Notes: generated from the letters alone by a model not told the origin. A stretch of 64,000 nt of DNA from Paramyrothecium sp. XJ0827 (GCA_020881915.1 JAJFPB010000008.1:1922001-1986000); one strand, 5' to 3'; counted from the stretch's first letter, positions 31,782 through 43,196 are shown. A program made the numbers and translations.

Positions 31782-34700
31782 TCATGCCCCTAGTGCCTCG
31801 TCCACCACCCGCTGAGCCAGCGCATTGATCGACGTCCGGGCGTCCATCAGCTCCAGCATGCTGATGTTCTTATCGAATGAAATCCTCAGCCAGTTGCGGA
31901 ACTCGGCAGCAAGCAGGCTGTCGATGCCGTGCTCTGCCACGGTTAGCTCTGGCGAGAGGGTCGTCTTGTCCACAAACAGCATGGCCGCCACCGACCCCCT
32001 GATGGCCTCCGTTACGAGTGCTACCGTTTTCGCCCGCTCGTCTGCCTTGTCCTTGTCGTTGCCTTGCGTGTTTCTGAGTTGGCTGATGGAAACGTCAAAC
32101 TGTCGCCGCAGCTGAGCAGCAGGAGACTTGGCTGCTGCGTCCAGATCCTGCGCACCCTTGGCGGCTCCCACCCCTTGCCTGCGCCAAGCATCGTCGAAGG
32201 CGCGGAGCATGACAAACGCCCGGGCGTCGTGGTGCCATCGAGGCGCCGCACCCGAAGCCACCTTCTTGTTCCCTGCAGCCTTATTGGTTTCCTCTTGCTT
32301 CATCTCCACGAACACGGCTGGGTCGAGCCCCGTCACGATGTTGGCCGCAGAGAGCGGATCGTCCGAGACGCCCGCCCACCGGCCCTCGCCGGGGCTGCTG
32401 TTGGTTCTCACAAACGCCGGTTCCAGCGTACGCAGCACCTGGCTTCCGGTCACGTTTTGGCCCTTCATGCGGGCTAGCAGGTTTACCGTGGCGGCGTCCT
32501 GCGCGAGCGTGCCCAGGTCGTTGATGAAGCCTAGCGACACGGTCGTTGCCGGCAACCCCAAGCGGTGCCGGTACCTCACGAAATAGTCCATCCAGTTGTT
32601 CGCCGCCATGTAGGTGCTCTGCGTGGGAAATGCGTACACGGTGCCGATGGTGGATGTCATGACGAAGAAGTCCAGGGGCAGTGAGGCCGTGGCCTCGTGC
32701 AAGTTCTTGTTTCCAAACACCTTGGCGGCCATGCCCTGGTGGAACATGTCTGGCGTCACCTTGTCAAAAGATATATCCTGATAAGACACGGCGAAGTTGA
32801 GGACGCCTCGGACGGTGCCATCAGACGCTGCCGCCTCTGTGGCCTGCAGAACCTGCTTCCTGTCGCTTACATCGCAGGCCACCAACTGCACTCGCACCCC
32901 CTGGTTGGCCAATTCCTCAACCAGTGCTTTCCCCTCGCGGGGCGCACCCTCTGGGCCGCTTCTGGACCAGACAACAATATCTCGGGCGCCGCGCTCGCTC
33001 ATCCATCTGACTATGGGCCGCCCAAGATCGCTCAGCCCTCCCACGAGGATGTATCGCGCCTCTGGGTCGAAGCGGGCCGGCGGCACGGCCTGGTGCAGCT
33101 TAATGGTGGAACCCGGATCCAGGTAGGATACGACCATCTTTCCGATGTGTGTGCCCTTGGAGAAGTTGAGGAGCGTCTGATCCAGTTGGGCAATGTCCGA
33201 GACGGCATAGGGTCGTATTGGACCGATGCGACCTGCACGATGATGCTCGCTCGTCGCCCTCATCAGTTCGGCACCCAGTTGGGCGTCATGCTCCACGACG
33301 AGACCCAGATCAAACGAAGTGAATCCCGCGCTCTTCTGGAAGAGCTCGAGCGCAATGGTTTTCGAACCCGTCACATCTAGTCGGCCAACGTCGATCAGGT
33401 GGCCGAGTGGTGCCAGGGCTTTGATGGATTCGTACAGCAAGTCTCCTTGCGATGTGCTGAGGATGACATCGAACCCGCGATTCTCAGTTGCGCGCACCAT
33501 GCGAGCAATGTCTGCGACGTCGCGCGAGGAGAAAACGTGGGTTGCGGGGATGCCCATCTCCTCAGTCAGAAACCGGGCCTTCTCTGCAGTACCCGCCGTC
33601 GCGAAGACTTCGGACCCCTTGGACTGCGCCAGCTGGATCGCCGCAAGTCCAAGGCCACCAGTGGCGCTCTGGATCAGCACCTTCTGGCCCTTCCTCAACC
33701 TAGTAACATGCTCAAAGGCATACACAACAGTCATGTAGACCAAGGGCATGGTGGCCGCCTCTAGAGGGTCGACGCCGGCCTCAAGCTTCTGAGCAAACGC
33801 TGCCCGTACACGGGTGAAGTTGCCGAAGTGACCGGGGCCTAGCCCGTATACCCGATCACCGACTTCCAGGCCAGTGACGTCTGACCCCTTCTTGGAGACA
33901 ATTCCACAGTACTCATTAGAAAGATTGTTGAGGTCGAAGCGGCCGGAACACAGCCCGAGATCCTTCCAGTTCAGGCCGACGCCTTCCACCTTGACCTCAA
34001 TCCAGTCTCGTGGCAGAGGCTGCCAGAGCTCCACGTAGGGCCGAAAGTAGAGGGAGGTGAGGAGGCCGGGTGTTGCAAAATCTGCCCGCACGGGTTCCTG
34101 GTCCTTCAGCGGCACCGTCTTGATGTGCTGATCATCTGGGGCCACCCCAACAGCGTCGAGATAAGGCTCGAGGGTTGTGTCAGGAACAAAGCGGCTCACC
34201 CACATGCTTCCATCCTGCCAGGCCAGGTCGCGGTTCACGTTCTTCCCACTGGCTTGCTGGAGCGCCAATTCCTGGTCAGCGAGGACGCGGATTAGTTCAG
34301 CCACCTCAGCTTCGTTCACGTTAAAGTCCGCGGCGTCGATGTCCACCGATAGAAACTCCCCTGCGGGATTCTCCGTGCCTAACGTCCGCAGGAGCCCGCC
34401 GACGAAGGCGCCGTCGGGGTTTCGGCCCTTGACTATGCCGCAGGATGTAAGCCAGACCATGCTGGATGCGTTTGCAGCGAGGTGCTGGAAGAGTCCAAGG
34501 CGATCCTGATCAGCGTCGAACAGGAGATTTTCTGCATCCAAGAAAGCCACGACACGGGAATTCGGTGTCAGGACCTCCCGCACAGAATCAATGGAAACAA
34601 CCTTGGTAGAGAGTCCTCGGTCCTCTAGGGCTTTGGCTAGATGGCCAAGCAGTATCGGCACGACTTGGGAACCATGGAGCAAATGGACAGTGGAGACAGC

Positions 34701-37700
34701 TCCCTGGTGGTTTGTCTCCGGATCTGGAAGAGTGGTGAGGACGACGGTACTTTGCTCATCGTCCACTACCAACTGTGCACCTGACGCGAAACCAGCTGAC
34801 CGAAGGCCTTCATCAAAGTGTTCAGCATCGCCTTTTCCGATAGAAGTAATCAGCAGCAGAGTTCCGCCCGGCTTAAGAAGGGCTCTGCTGTTGGCTAGGT
34901 GTGCAGTCGATGGCACGGCTTCAGACAAGACTACTATGTCGAAGGAGTCGGGCTGCAGACTCTGCTCTGACAGGTCCTTGGAGATATCCAAAATAGAATA
35001 GCCAACATCGGTAGATTCCGAGGTAGACTCTCGAATTGCGGCAAGACCCTCTTCAGAAGTATCCGTTAGGATAATCTCATGGTAGTACTTGATTTGGTTG
35101 GGCCCAGTCAGGGCCTTGAGGATTGCCTGAGTCGCAGCCTTGTCATGGTTTCCGTTGATGCCAGCAACCCGAAGATTAGGGTTGGCATGGCCTGCAAGCT
35201 CCAAGACGCCAGTGAGATTCGGGAATGGCCCGGCTTTATCAGTAACGGGGAAGAGAGAACCGTACTGAGCTTTGCTCAAGGTTCTGATATCAGGCCGCCA
35301 GACCAAGCGTGCAAAGGGGCTTCGGTATGCCTTGCCCAGGCTCTTGGCAGATGCCTCCTGTTCATTGTTCAGGGCTGTGAATCGCATATTGTCTACGTCA
35401 AGGATGACACCACCCTCATCATCTACAATCTGCACCTGCGCATATGCACCGCGCAAGCCACGCAACTCGCCACGGGAGAGCCCGGTAGCCCAGTCATGGC
35501 CGGCTAGACGGCCGTGCTTGAACTTCATCTGGTTGAAGTGGATGGGAAGCTGCACACTGGCTGTGTCCGCCTGTCCACCATTGCAAGCCATGATTCCAAG
35601 GCGGATGACAAGATCCAAGGACGCAGGGTGGATGGGGTAGCTCGACTCGCCGCCTGGGAACATGTCGGCGGTGGTGTTCAGCGCAAGCTTGGCCGAAGCC
35701 ACATTCTTCTTAGGGTCGGCAAGGATTTCTGAGTACCCTTGGAACGACGGGCCGAACTTGAGGCCCATGTCCGCGAAGCGCTTGTACCAGGATTGCGCGT
35801 CAACGGCGCGACCATCCATGGCAGAAGTGTCGATTGGGAGTGGTCCATCGAAGTCGGCGACCTCGATCTTAACGCGACCCGAGCAGTGCTCAGTCCACTG
35901 GTCCGTATCACGGACCACCGAGGCAATGGAGAAGGTGCCCCAGCCCGGTGTCCTGGCCGTTGCGCCATCTTCGTGCTCCATGCTGAGAACGATCTCGATG
36001 CCCTTGTCGTCTTCGGGCACAATGAGGGTCTTCTTGATCGAGACGTTACGCATGGTAAGGCCTGTGATGGGAAGTGCATCTGGGAACTCTTGATATGCCT
36101 GCTCAGCGGCTACCATGGCCATGACGATGTGTGCAGCACCCGGATGTAGGACGTGCGGTGGCACCCGGTGGTCTTCGAGCCATGGCAGACTCTTTAATGT
36201 GAGCATGTTGCGCCACTGAGGACGTAGTTTAGCGGTGCCTGGTACCTTGGATCCGAGCAGATCATGACGAGGCACGGTACGAAGGCGGTAGTCCCTGCTC
36301 AACCGGCTCTCGATGTAGTTAATGGGTCCGTAGGTGTACTGGTAAGGGGGAAGATCGATGGCCATACAGCCGTGGGCTAGTCCTCTGGCTCCCTTGACTT
36401 TGGCGTCCACAGCATTAACTGCTACTAGGTCAACCCCGGCGTTGAGGGCGAATAAAGTCCCTGCTAGATCAAGGACAGACCTCTGCGCGCTCTCGCCTCG
36501 TTTCAGAGATGCAATATGGGGTATGCTCTTGCCGAGGCTCTTAATAATCTGGCTCAGAGGACTCTTGAGCGCAGGATGGGGACCAAGCTCGATGACAGCT
36601 CCGATACCCAATTCCTCCATAGTAAGCAGCTTTGAGATGGCGCCGGTAAATCGAACAGGCGACTCTAAATTGGCTCTCCAGTACGAGGCCGTTGCCTGGT
36701 CGCGGGTCATGGTCCGTCCCTTGTCAGGAGTGACAGACGAGACCCAAGGGATTGCGGGATACCTTTCGGATGCGAAGTTAATACCTAGCTCATTGAGCCG
36801 TTCCCACCCATCGATGACGGCCTCGGCATAAGCATGACCTAGCGGGAGCATGTGGTGAGAGTGGTATGCTAGTCCACCGGTTTTCAGCAACCTGTTGAAC
36901 ACCCCTTCTTGAGTGAGCTTCTCGCTCATGGTTATGACGGCCTCGGCATCACCAGACATGGTGATGCTATCGGCTGAGTTGATGGCTGCGACCCTGATCT
37001 TGTCCTCCAGGCCCTCTTGATGGATGTATTCCATTCCCCGGTCCGGTCCAAAGCCTACTGCTAGCATGGCGCCTGGCTCCTGGTTGGTGGAGACGCTATA
37101 GCCTCGGTAGTAGGCCGCCGTGATGGCCTCAGCGGCAGTTATATATCCTGCTGCGTAGGCGGCTGCCATTTCGCCGGATGAGTGTCCGGCGACGCCGGCG
37201 GGATGGATTGACCACGAGGCGAGAAGATCAACAAGCCCAACCTGCAGGGCAGTGCAGACTGTCTGCGAGACGGCGGGTGTTTGAACAAAGTCCTTCTCAC
37301 AGTTCCCGGTAAGTACGTCAACAATCTTCCACGGGCAAGGGTGTGGGATAGCAGATAGCACATAGTCCAGATACGAAATGGCGTCCCTAAACACGGCGTA
37401 GTCTAGGAGCTCCGCACCCATGGCGTGCCACTGTGCGCCCTGGCCGGTGAAGACGTACCCAACGCGTATGGGTTGAGGTGATGAAGAGACTTTTAGGTCT
37501 ATAGCCGTTGCCTCGCCCTGTTCTATCTGGTCTCGATCAACAACAGAGAAGGCCTTGAGAGTGAAGCGCGAGCGCTTAGCGGTAAGAGTATAGGCGACGT
37601 CGGCTAGCGAGTGCTGGTGAAGGACGGGCAATAAGACGTCGGCATTTGCTTGAAGTGATGTCTGGCTATGAGCTGAGAAGGGAAGGACGACCAAGTTCCG

Positions 37701-39422
37701 AGTGCCGGCATCAGCGGTCCTGGTCAGCGGCGGTGCTTCAGTGATGGGCCGATGCTGAGGGGGACGAGTCAAGCCGTTTGTTCCATTGGCATGGCTGTGC
37801 CCATTTGTCCCATTGCTATGTCCATTTGTTCCATTAGTACCATTGATGGCACCATGCCCGTTGGTCCCATTGGTCCCATTGGTCCCATTATGACCATTTG
37901 ATCGAAGACGCTTTGACATCACGCCTGGCTTTACGTAGTCGGGCAGGTAATTGTGCACATGGTCAACAACGCAGTGTCCGTTTGTGCCGCCAAAGCCGGC
38001 AGATGTGACACTAGCACGCTTCAGTTTGTTCTTTGGCCAGGGTTCGACGTCGGTAGCGACCCGTGCCTTGGCCTTGTCAAAGTCGATCCGAGGGTTCGGC
38101 GTCTTGAAGCCGAGCGTCGGGGGGATGGCGCCGGCCTCGATGGCCGCCACGACCTTGAGAATGCCTGGCAGGGCGCAGGCGCCTTCCAGGTGGCCGAGGT
38201 TCGTTTTGACGGATCCGACAATGAGGCGGTCCTCGAAGTCGCCGGCTCTCGATGGCCCGAAGACGTTGCCGGCGGCCGTCACTTCGATGGGGTCTCCAAC
38301 GCGCGTGCCAGTGCCGTGGCATTCGAGCAGGATGGTATCCGATGGGTCAAGATCACCTGCGTTCTTGTATCTACGGCCTTTCAGTCAGTACAACTTGCGA
38401 CGAAAGTCCACGAATCGAAATCACTGACGCCTCTCGGATCACAATCTCTTGCGCCGCACCGCTCGGGTTTGTGATGCCACTGGTGCGTCCGTTGGCATTG
38501 ACGGCAGTGCCCATGATTAGGGCGCGTATGGGCGAGGCATCCCGGATGGCTGCTGACGGCGTCTTCAGATACAGCGCAGCCCATCCCTCGCCACGGCCGT
38601 AGCCATCGGCTGAGGCATCGAAGGTATGGCTCCTTGACGTGGCCGATAGGGCGCCCAGCTTACCCATGGCGATGTGGCTGTGGGGGTCCATGATCCAGTT
38701 GGAACCGGCGACAATGGCCGAGTCGCAGTCTCCGTTGCGCATCGACGTGATGGCCAGGTGCAGTGCGTACATGGCCGACGTGCACGCGCTGTTGATTAGG
38801 AGACTAGGGCCCTTGAGGTTGAAGACATAGTGAAGGCGATTAGCCAACATGTTGGGGAATGAGCCCGTGGCCGCATACTTGCCGCCGAAATCCCAGTCGC
38901 GCGTCTGTGTCACGTAGTTATCGAAGCTGATGTCGGCGACGAAGACGCCCACCCGCGCACCCGACACGCTCTCCCACGTCTCGCCGGCATTTTCAAAGGC
39001 CTCGTACGTCACCTCCAGCAACTTGCGTTGCGATGCGTCCATAGCCTCGGCCTCGGTGTCGGTGATGCCGAAGAAGGCCGGGTCAAACTGCCGCGGGTCC
39101 TCCTCGCACAGGAACCCGTGGCTGGCCACCGACGTGCCTGGTCGGTCGGTGTTGGCATGGTGGAATCCCTCCTTTGAGAAGCGCGGCGCCTTGAACGGAC
39201 CATGCACATCTCGCTGTTCCCGGAGGAACTCCCACAGGCCGGGCATGTCCCGGATGTCATTGGCGCCGCCGGGTAAACGACAACCTACAACCCGATAAAA
39301 CACTTCAGCCAGTTGTCTTTTGCTGTTCTTTTCCAACTTGGAACAGCAATTGGAAGGGAGCAAGACTGACCGATGCCAACAAGAGCAATGGGCTCTGTTT
39401 CTCCGGACTTTTGGCCCGCCAT
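31782..39422 (-). CDS. Highly reducing polyketide synthase KS-AT-DH-(vestigial MT)-ER-KR-ACP
   Basis: Exons 39422-39371, 39284-38429 and 38370-31782 (introns 86 and 58 nt) join to 2498 residues. KS (residues 12-430) has Cys185 in INSACTSAMYALH, His321 in HGTGT and His363 in KTNLGHLEG. An NGT-rich linker (about 460-502) precedes AT (FTGQGAQ; GHSSGE, Ser near 700). DH has its His near 1037 in LEDHRVPPHVLHPGA, with Pro where Gly is usual, and Asp in YPIHPASLDL. The methyltransferase region (about 1345-1500) is shortened and lacks the SAM-binding glycine motif. ER (about 1735-2045) has SATGGLGLAAIQLA. KR (about 2080-2270) has LVGGLSDLGR and a plausible S-Y-N triad. ACP Ser2454 is in HGIDSLLA. No release domain, as is usual. 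It would make a reduced, probably non-C-methylated chain. Confidence 0.95.
37771..37900. repeat. Minisatellite-like Asn-Gly-Thr codon repeats within the PKS
   Basis: Units such as CCATTGGTC are tandemly repeated within the PKS reading frame (minus strand), giving NGTNGTNGTNG-type residues between the KS and AT regions. Period-9 units stay in frame, so copy number can vary without frameshift. Confidence 0.8.
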
Positions 39423-39895
39423 GCTGTGTGAGCGGAAAGACGTGTTGGTACTTGGATGAATAGTCTTGGATAAGAGGAGCAGAGACACGAAGCACTAGCT
39501 CGCGATAGAAAATATGCTGTAACAGCCCTGATGAAATAGGAACTTAATCAAATGTCAAAATTGCAGAGGGCTAACTGCTTAGGCTTCTGCCAGATATTCC
39601 GCTTCCTCTGTTCAAGTGGGTGGGTTGTCATGATGATCGAGGATACATGTCGAGGCCGTAGCTCATTTCTATATCCCGGCTTCCAAAGTTCGTGCCAGCG
39701 TCTTCCTCCCGTCTAGATTTCGCTTTTGCCCCTTAACGTCGCATTGCTGAATCCCCGCCCTGAAACCAAGCATACGTGTACCACGCATCATGTTGAACGG
39801 TTACACTCAATGTCAAAACAACGATGTGGTGTTTGTTGGTCGGGCGAATTATCTGCACAATGCACATCACCTTTGCGGGCTGCTATCAGGTCATC

Positions 39896-40363
39896 CGGCC
39901 GGAGGGGCTCAGGGCACATACCGGGTTTGCTTCGCTTGGCATGCGTTGAAAGAATCTCCAGGCCTTGATATTGATGTGCTCTTACCTTGATACACCCCTC
40001 GGCAATTCGATTCGGCTACTGTGCCGCTAAGCACCTCTGATTTGGGAGATAGGAACACAGATACTGTGCCGTGTAAGCACCTCCGTGCCGCTTGATCACC
40101 TCCGGTTTCCTTCGATTCGGCCACTGTGCCGCTTAAGCGCCGCTGGCTTTGGAGATAAGGGACGCAGAAAGGTTGTATCCTACTGAATCGGCCGTTGTCG
40201 GATCCGTTAACGCCGCCTCGCTCGCTGCTGCTCAGCGCTCCGAGCCACGGGTGCTAGACGGTGGATGTATGAGAAGGATTCTGGGGGCCTAAATGTAGGG
40301 GAGCTTCGGCCGATGTTTATGTGCTAATGACGGCATTCTCGAAGCCCCATAATTTATCGGCCG
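39896..40363. promoter_or_regulatory. Cluster of four CGGCCG palindromes upstream of the PKS
   Basis: CGGCCG at 39896-39901 (inside TCCGGCCGGA), 40189-40194 (inside TCGGCCGTTGTC), 40307-40312 and 40358-40363, all 470-950 bp before the PKS start. They are candidate operators for the neighbouring Zn2Cys6 protein. Confidence 0.45.
40006..40168. repeat. Imperfect direct repeats upstream of the PKS
   Basis: 40006-40061 and 40111-40168 are imperfect copies beginning TTCGATTCGG, then [CT]ACTGTGCCGC. Two shorter copies of GTGCCG-x-TTAAGCACCTC-like sequence lie between them, making about four degenerate units. Confidence 0.6.
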
Positions 40364-41153
40364 AAAAATATTGAGTACGCCCACGGGCTTTGAGACTGCC
40401 AAATTCCTAAGTCCGTCTTTTGGATTTGAAATGTTCCCTGAATTTTGATCTAGTTGCCTAATTGAGGACACCGAATTGATGGCTTTATCGGAGTTTGAGT
40501 CGTGGAGGAAGGATGGCGAGCACTTGCAGGCGGAAGGATCGCGAGGTGGCATCTCCATGAGCGCCGTTAGTTACCTCGTGGAAGTTGTAGCTGTCTCGGA
40601 GTATCTTTATTAGCCCATGGTACCTCTCTTCTCTGGAAATTCTGCCCTCTGCAATATTCAAAGTTAGGGATAGGCCACCTAATCAAGCCGTATGCAGAGC
40701 TACGAGCTCACTCACATTACTCGATTTTTCCTCTGGTCTGCTTAGGTAGGTAACTGTAAGATACTCGCCACATGGCTAACGGCACTCAAGCAAACATATG
40801 CCATATAGGCTAAGGTAGCCCATGAAACACTAGCTTTCCTGGACTACACTCGGTCAACAAACGTTTCGTAGCATATCAGACTACCCTGTCACGAAGATGA
40901 GCGCGAGTTTTGTGGGATACTTAGGTCTCTATTGGCACTGTAGCTCTCTCCTCATATCCTACCCTGCACACTTTGCGTAGAAGTCATGACTACAGGCGCA
41001 TGGACATGCTCCTCTGTGTCCTCCAATTACTTTCGTGGTTTACCCTTAGACTTCGCCAGACAAGCTGCGCAGATCTTGATAGTCCTGCTGATGGTCGCAT
41101 CGCATCGACATTTCTAAGGATTTGGAAACTCAAGAGACAAAAGAAATCGACAC

Positions 41154-41159
41154 AAAAAA
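41154..41159 (-). terminator. RNA polymerase III terminator of tRNA-Lys
   Basis: Six T residues on the minus strand, beginning 9 bases past the tRNA 3' end. Confidence 0.7.
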
Positions 41160-41167
41160 TGAAGGCC

Positions 41168-41240
41168 GCTCTGGGAGGGACTCGAACCCCCAACTTTAAG
41201 GTTAAAAGCCTTACACGCTAACCAATTGCGTCACCAGAGC
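41168..41240 (-). tRNA. tRNA-Lys (anticodon UUU)
   Basis: 73 bases fold as a complete cloverleaf: acceptor GCTCTGG/CCAGAGC, D-arm ACGC-AATTGGTTA-GCGT, anticodon arm TAAGG-CTTTTAA-CCTTA (anticodon TTT at positions 34-36), five-base variable loop, and T-arm GGGGG-TTCGAGT-CCCTC. The internal B box is standard. No intron. It lies about 1.7 kb beyond the PKS start and may mark the edge of the cluster. Confidence 0.92.
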
Positions 41241-41832
41241 GATCGACATTCGTTCCGGGCAATTATTGCAGTCTATAAGCTCTTGGCATGTTCTGGCTCA
41301 TGGCTTCGTGCAAGTCGACGCTTGTGTTGCGACCGTGATGGGGACCGTATTTCTTTGCATATTCGCACCAAATTCAGATAATGCATCTCGATCCAAAAAT
41401 CTGCTGATTCAGCCGCAGCTGGATCCTACTTTCAAACCAGCACATCCACCGAACAAGTCTAGCCGTACTTGGTCCGTGATTCCTTGGCCATGAGCTTGTC
41501 TCGCCCCCCGATAAGCTGGTGCCTGTCTCTGGCGGCGCGCGATAAGCAAGCGGGTGGCTCAAAACGGCAAAGTCGCCCTCGTCTGGTCACGCGACCACGA
41601 AGCAGCCAAAAGGAGCAACAAACGTGAAGCTGACAGTGACAGTGACGTGACGATGGTGACGTCAACAGTCGCGACAAGACAAGGCTGCAGCCAACCGCAT
41701 CCCGCTTCTCGCCCTCCGCATAAAACCACTTGAACCCCTCACTTCTGCCTCCCTATTTATTTACTTCTTCTTCATAGTTCGTCCTTTGTAACAGTTGGGA
41801 AAGACAGCAACACTCCAAAAACCACCGCCATC
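41241..41832. other. Intergenic; promoter of the PLDc_N-type gene
   Basis: Holds CATAAAACC near 41720 as a weak TATA-like element, and pyrimidine-rich leader sequence before 41833. No gene. Confidence 0.5.
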
Positions 41833-42198
41833 ATGATCTCCCCCGTCCTCTCCCTCTTCCTCCAGCTCTGCCTGGCATCGCTCGCCCTCGCGGCCCCCGT
41901 CAGCACCACCACGGCCCAGAACACCTGGCAGTACGGCACCGGCGGCGGCATCATCGGTTTCATCGTCCTGGTCCTCGACATCATCGTCTTCAGTACGTCA
42001 CCCCCTTCCCGTTTACCACTCGCGCCCCTGCTAACCACACACATTGCAGTTGAGATCATCAAGTCGAACCGCCCCGTCAGCCACAAGCTCCTCTGGTGCT
42101 TGCTCGTCTTCATCTTCCCCATCATCGGCCTCATCGTCTACTGGTTCTTCTCCAACCGCACCGCCCACAACGCCCGCGGCGACTACGAGCCCATCTAA
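41833..42198 (+). CDS. Small PLDc_N-type membrane protein
   Basis: Exons 41833-41992 and 42050-42198 (intron 57 nt with CTAAC and TTGCAG) join to 102 residues. After a signal-peptide-like start (MISPVLSLFLQLCLASLALAAP) come two transmembrane helices (GGIIGFIVLVLDIIVFIEII and LLWCLLVFIFPIIGLIVYWFF) joined by KSNRPVSHK, and a short polar tail. The helix-loop-helix with WCLLVFIFPIIGLIVYWFF matches the PLDc_N (phospholipase D-nuclease/cardiolipin synthase N-terminal) domain, found alone as small membrane proteins in bacteria and fungi. The catalytic HKD domain is absent, as in other stand-alone forms, so the role is unknown. The unspliced frame happens to stay open. Confidence in the spliced form is high. 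Confidence 0.85.
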   Translation: MISPVLSLFLQLCLASLALAAPVSTTTAQNTWQYGTGGGIIGFIVLVLDIIVFSTSPPSRLPLAPLLTTHIAVEIIKSNRPVSHKLLWCLLVFIFPIIGLIVYWFFSNRTAHNARGDYEPI

Positions 42199-42812
42199 AT
42201 CAAAGCCTCTGGCGGCGGTATGCGCTGTACTCCCAAGCTCACGACAAAGCTGGTTCTTGCGTTGACGCTCTGACATCGATGGTCGTACTTTGATCTGCGT
42301 TCGGGTAAATGGCGTCCAACACCTTTTTGGCACCGTAAACGATTATGGGTTTCATGATGAACAAGCGAACTGTTTCTTTGGCACCTATGATAGCTCTTGA
42401 TAATGTCATGAAATAAGATGTCCATTTCAAACATGACTAAATCAATGTCCATTCACCTGAGAAGACCAATGGTCATTCCCTCCGTGCCATTGAACACTGA
42501 ACAATATGCAATGTTGAGCGTAGAAAGTTGCAGAGTGATGGACTCACCAAAATAGCAAATATTTTAGAACTGATGCCAATCTCGTTCGAACTAATTGAAG
42601 GAAATCATGACAGTCATGTATCTTGTAGCGAAAAGGGAGCGAGATTGCCGGAGCTGCACCTGGACGGAAACACGTATGGAGAATGCATCATCCAAGCAAC
42701 GATTACCACTGCACCGTACTTGGTAGCACCATTAGTGGTGTGCCCATGTTTCGCTGTCTGACCAAGTTCACAGCAGTTTAGATACAAGCTGCCAAGTAGA
42801 TTAGACTAAACA
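42199..42812. other. Intergenic, no recognised feature
   Basis: No supported gene or repeat in about 610 bp. Confidence 0.5.
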
Positions 42813-43196
42813 ATGTGTCCGGGGAGCTTTCAGTCGTTCTTTGTTGATATCGACCGCGCAGCGGAAATAGAAGGTGACGATGGATGTGACTCCTGGGCTG
42901 ATCATGATGAGGACTGCCACGGCATAATTGACTCGGATGAATTGAGTAAGGAATATCCCGAGGACTATATCTGGTCATGCTGTGATCATAAGGGTTCAAA
43001 TCCAGGCTGCAGGAAGCATTCTCACAAGTCCCGTCAACAGGCCAGCACTAGGTTTACAAGATTCAAGATATTATATGAGGCTGCAAAGTTAATTGGGCTC
43101 ATTTGGCGATCAAGGGGCTTTCTGCACGTTCTTGTCAGTGGGAGGTCCATTCAATCATTCTTATTATGGTTTGATATAGTCTGGTACGAATGTTAA
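42813..43196 (+). CDS. Fragment of a fungal zinc-motif protein (C-terminal-like)
   Basis: A 127-codon frame begins at an ATG one codon after an in-frame TAA. Its middle, DSWADHDEDCHG followed by YPEDYIWSCCDHKGSNPGC and RKHSHK, is the conserved tail I associate with a common fungal family ending in P-E-x-[FY]-x-W-x-CC-x(6-8)-GC-x(4-6)-H. The Cys and His residues could bind zinc. In that family the motif closes a much longer protein; here nothing upstream supplies the rest, so this is either a remnant or a short gene with an unseen 5' exon (an acceptor-like TTTCAG sits at 42829-42834). The last 45 codons are probably not conserved. Confidence 0.45.
   Translation: MCPGSFQSFFVDIDRAAEIEGDDGCDSWADHDEDCHGIIDSDELSKEYPEDYIWSCCDHKGSNPGCRKHSHKSRQQASTRFTRFKILYEAAKLIGLIWRSRGFLHVLVSGRSIQSFLLWFDIVWYEC

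Larger units (their letters stand above)
39423..41167. other. PKS upstream region, repeat- and CGGCCG-rich
   Basis: No gene is supported in 1.75 kb. It holds four CGGCCG palindromes (39896, 40189, 40307, 40358), a set of short direct repeats (40006-40168) and a 10-bp inverted pair TTCGGCCGAT/ATCGGCCGAA (40305-40314, 40356-40365). The 89-codon minus frame at 40289-40558 looks like nothing known. Confidence 0.6.

Noticed and set aside
40289..40558. 89-codon minus-strand frame upstream of the PKS
   Set aside because: No signal peptide, domain or splice context; the region is better explained by repeats and CGGCCG motifs.
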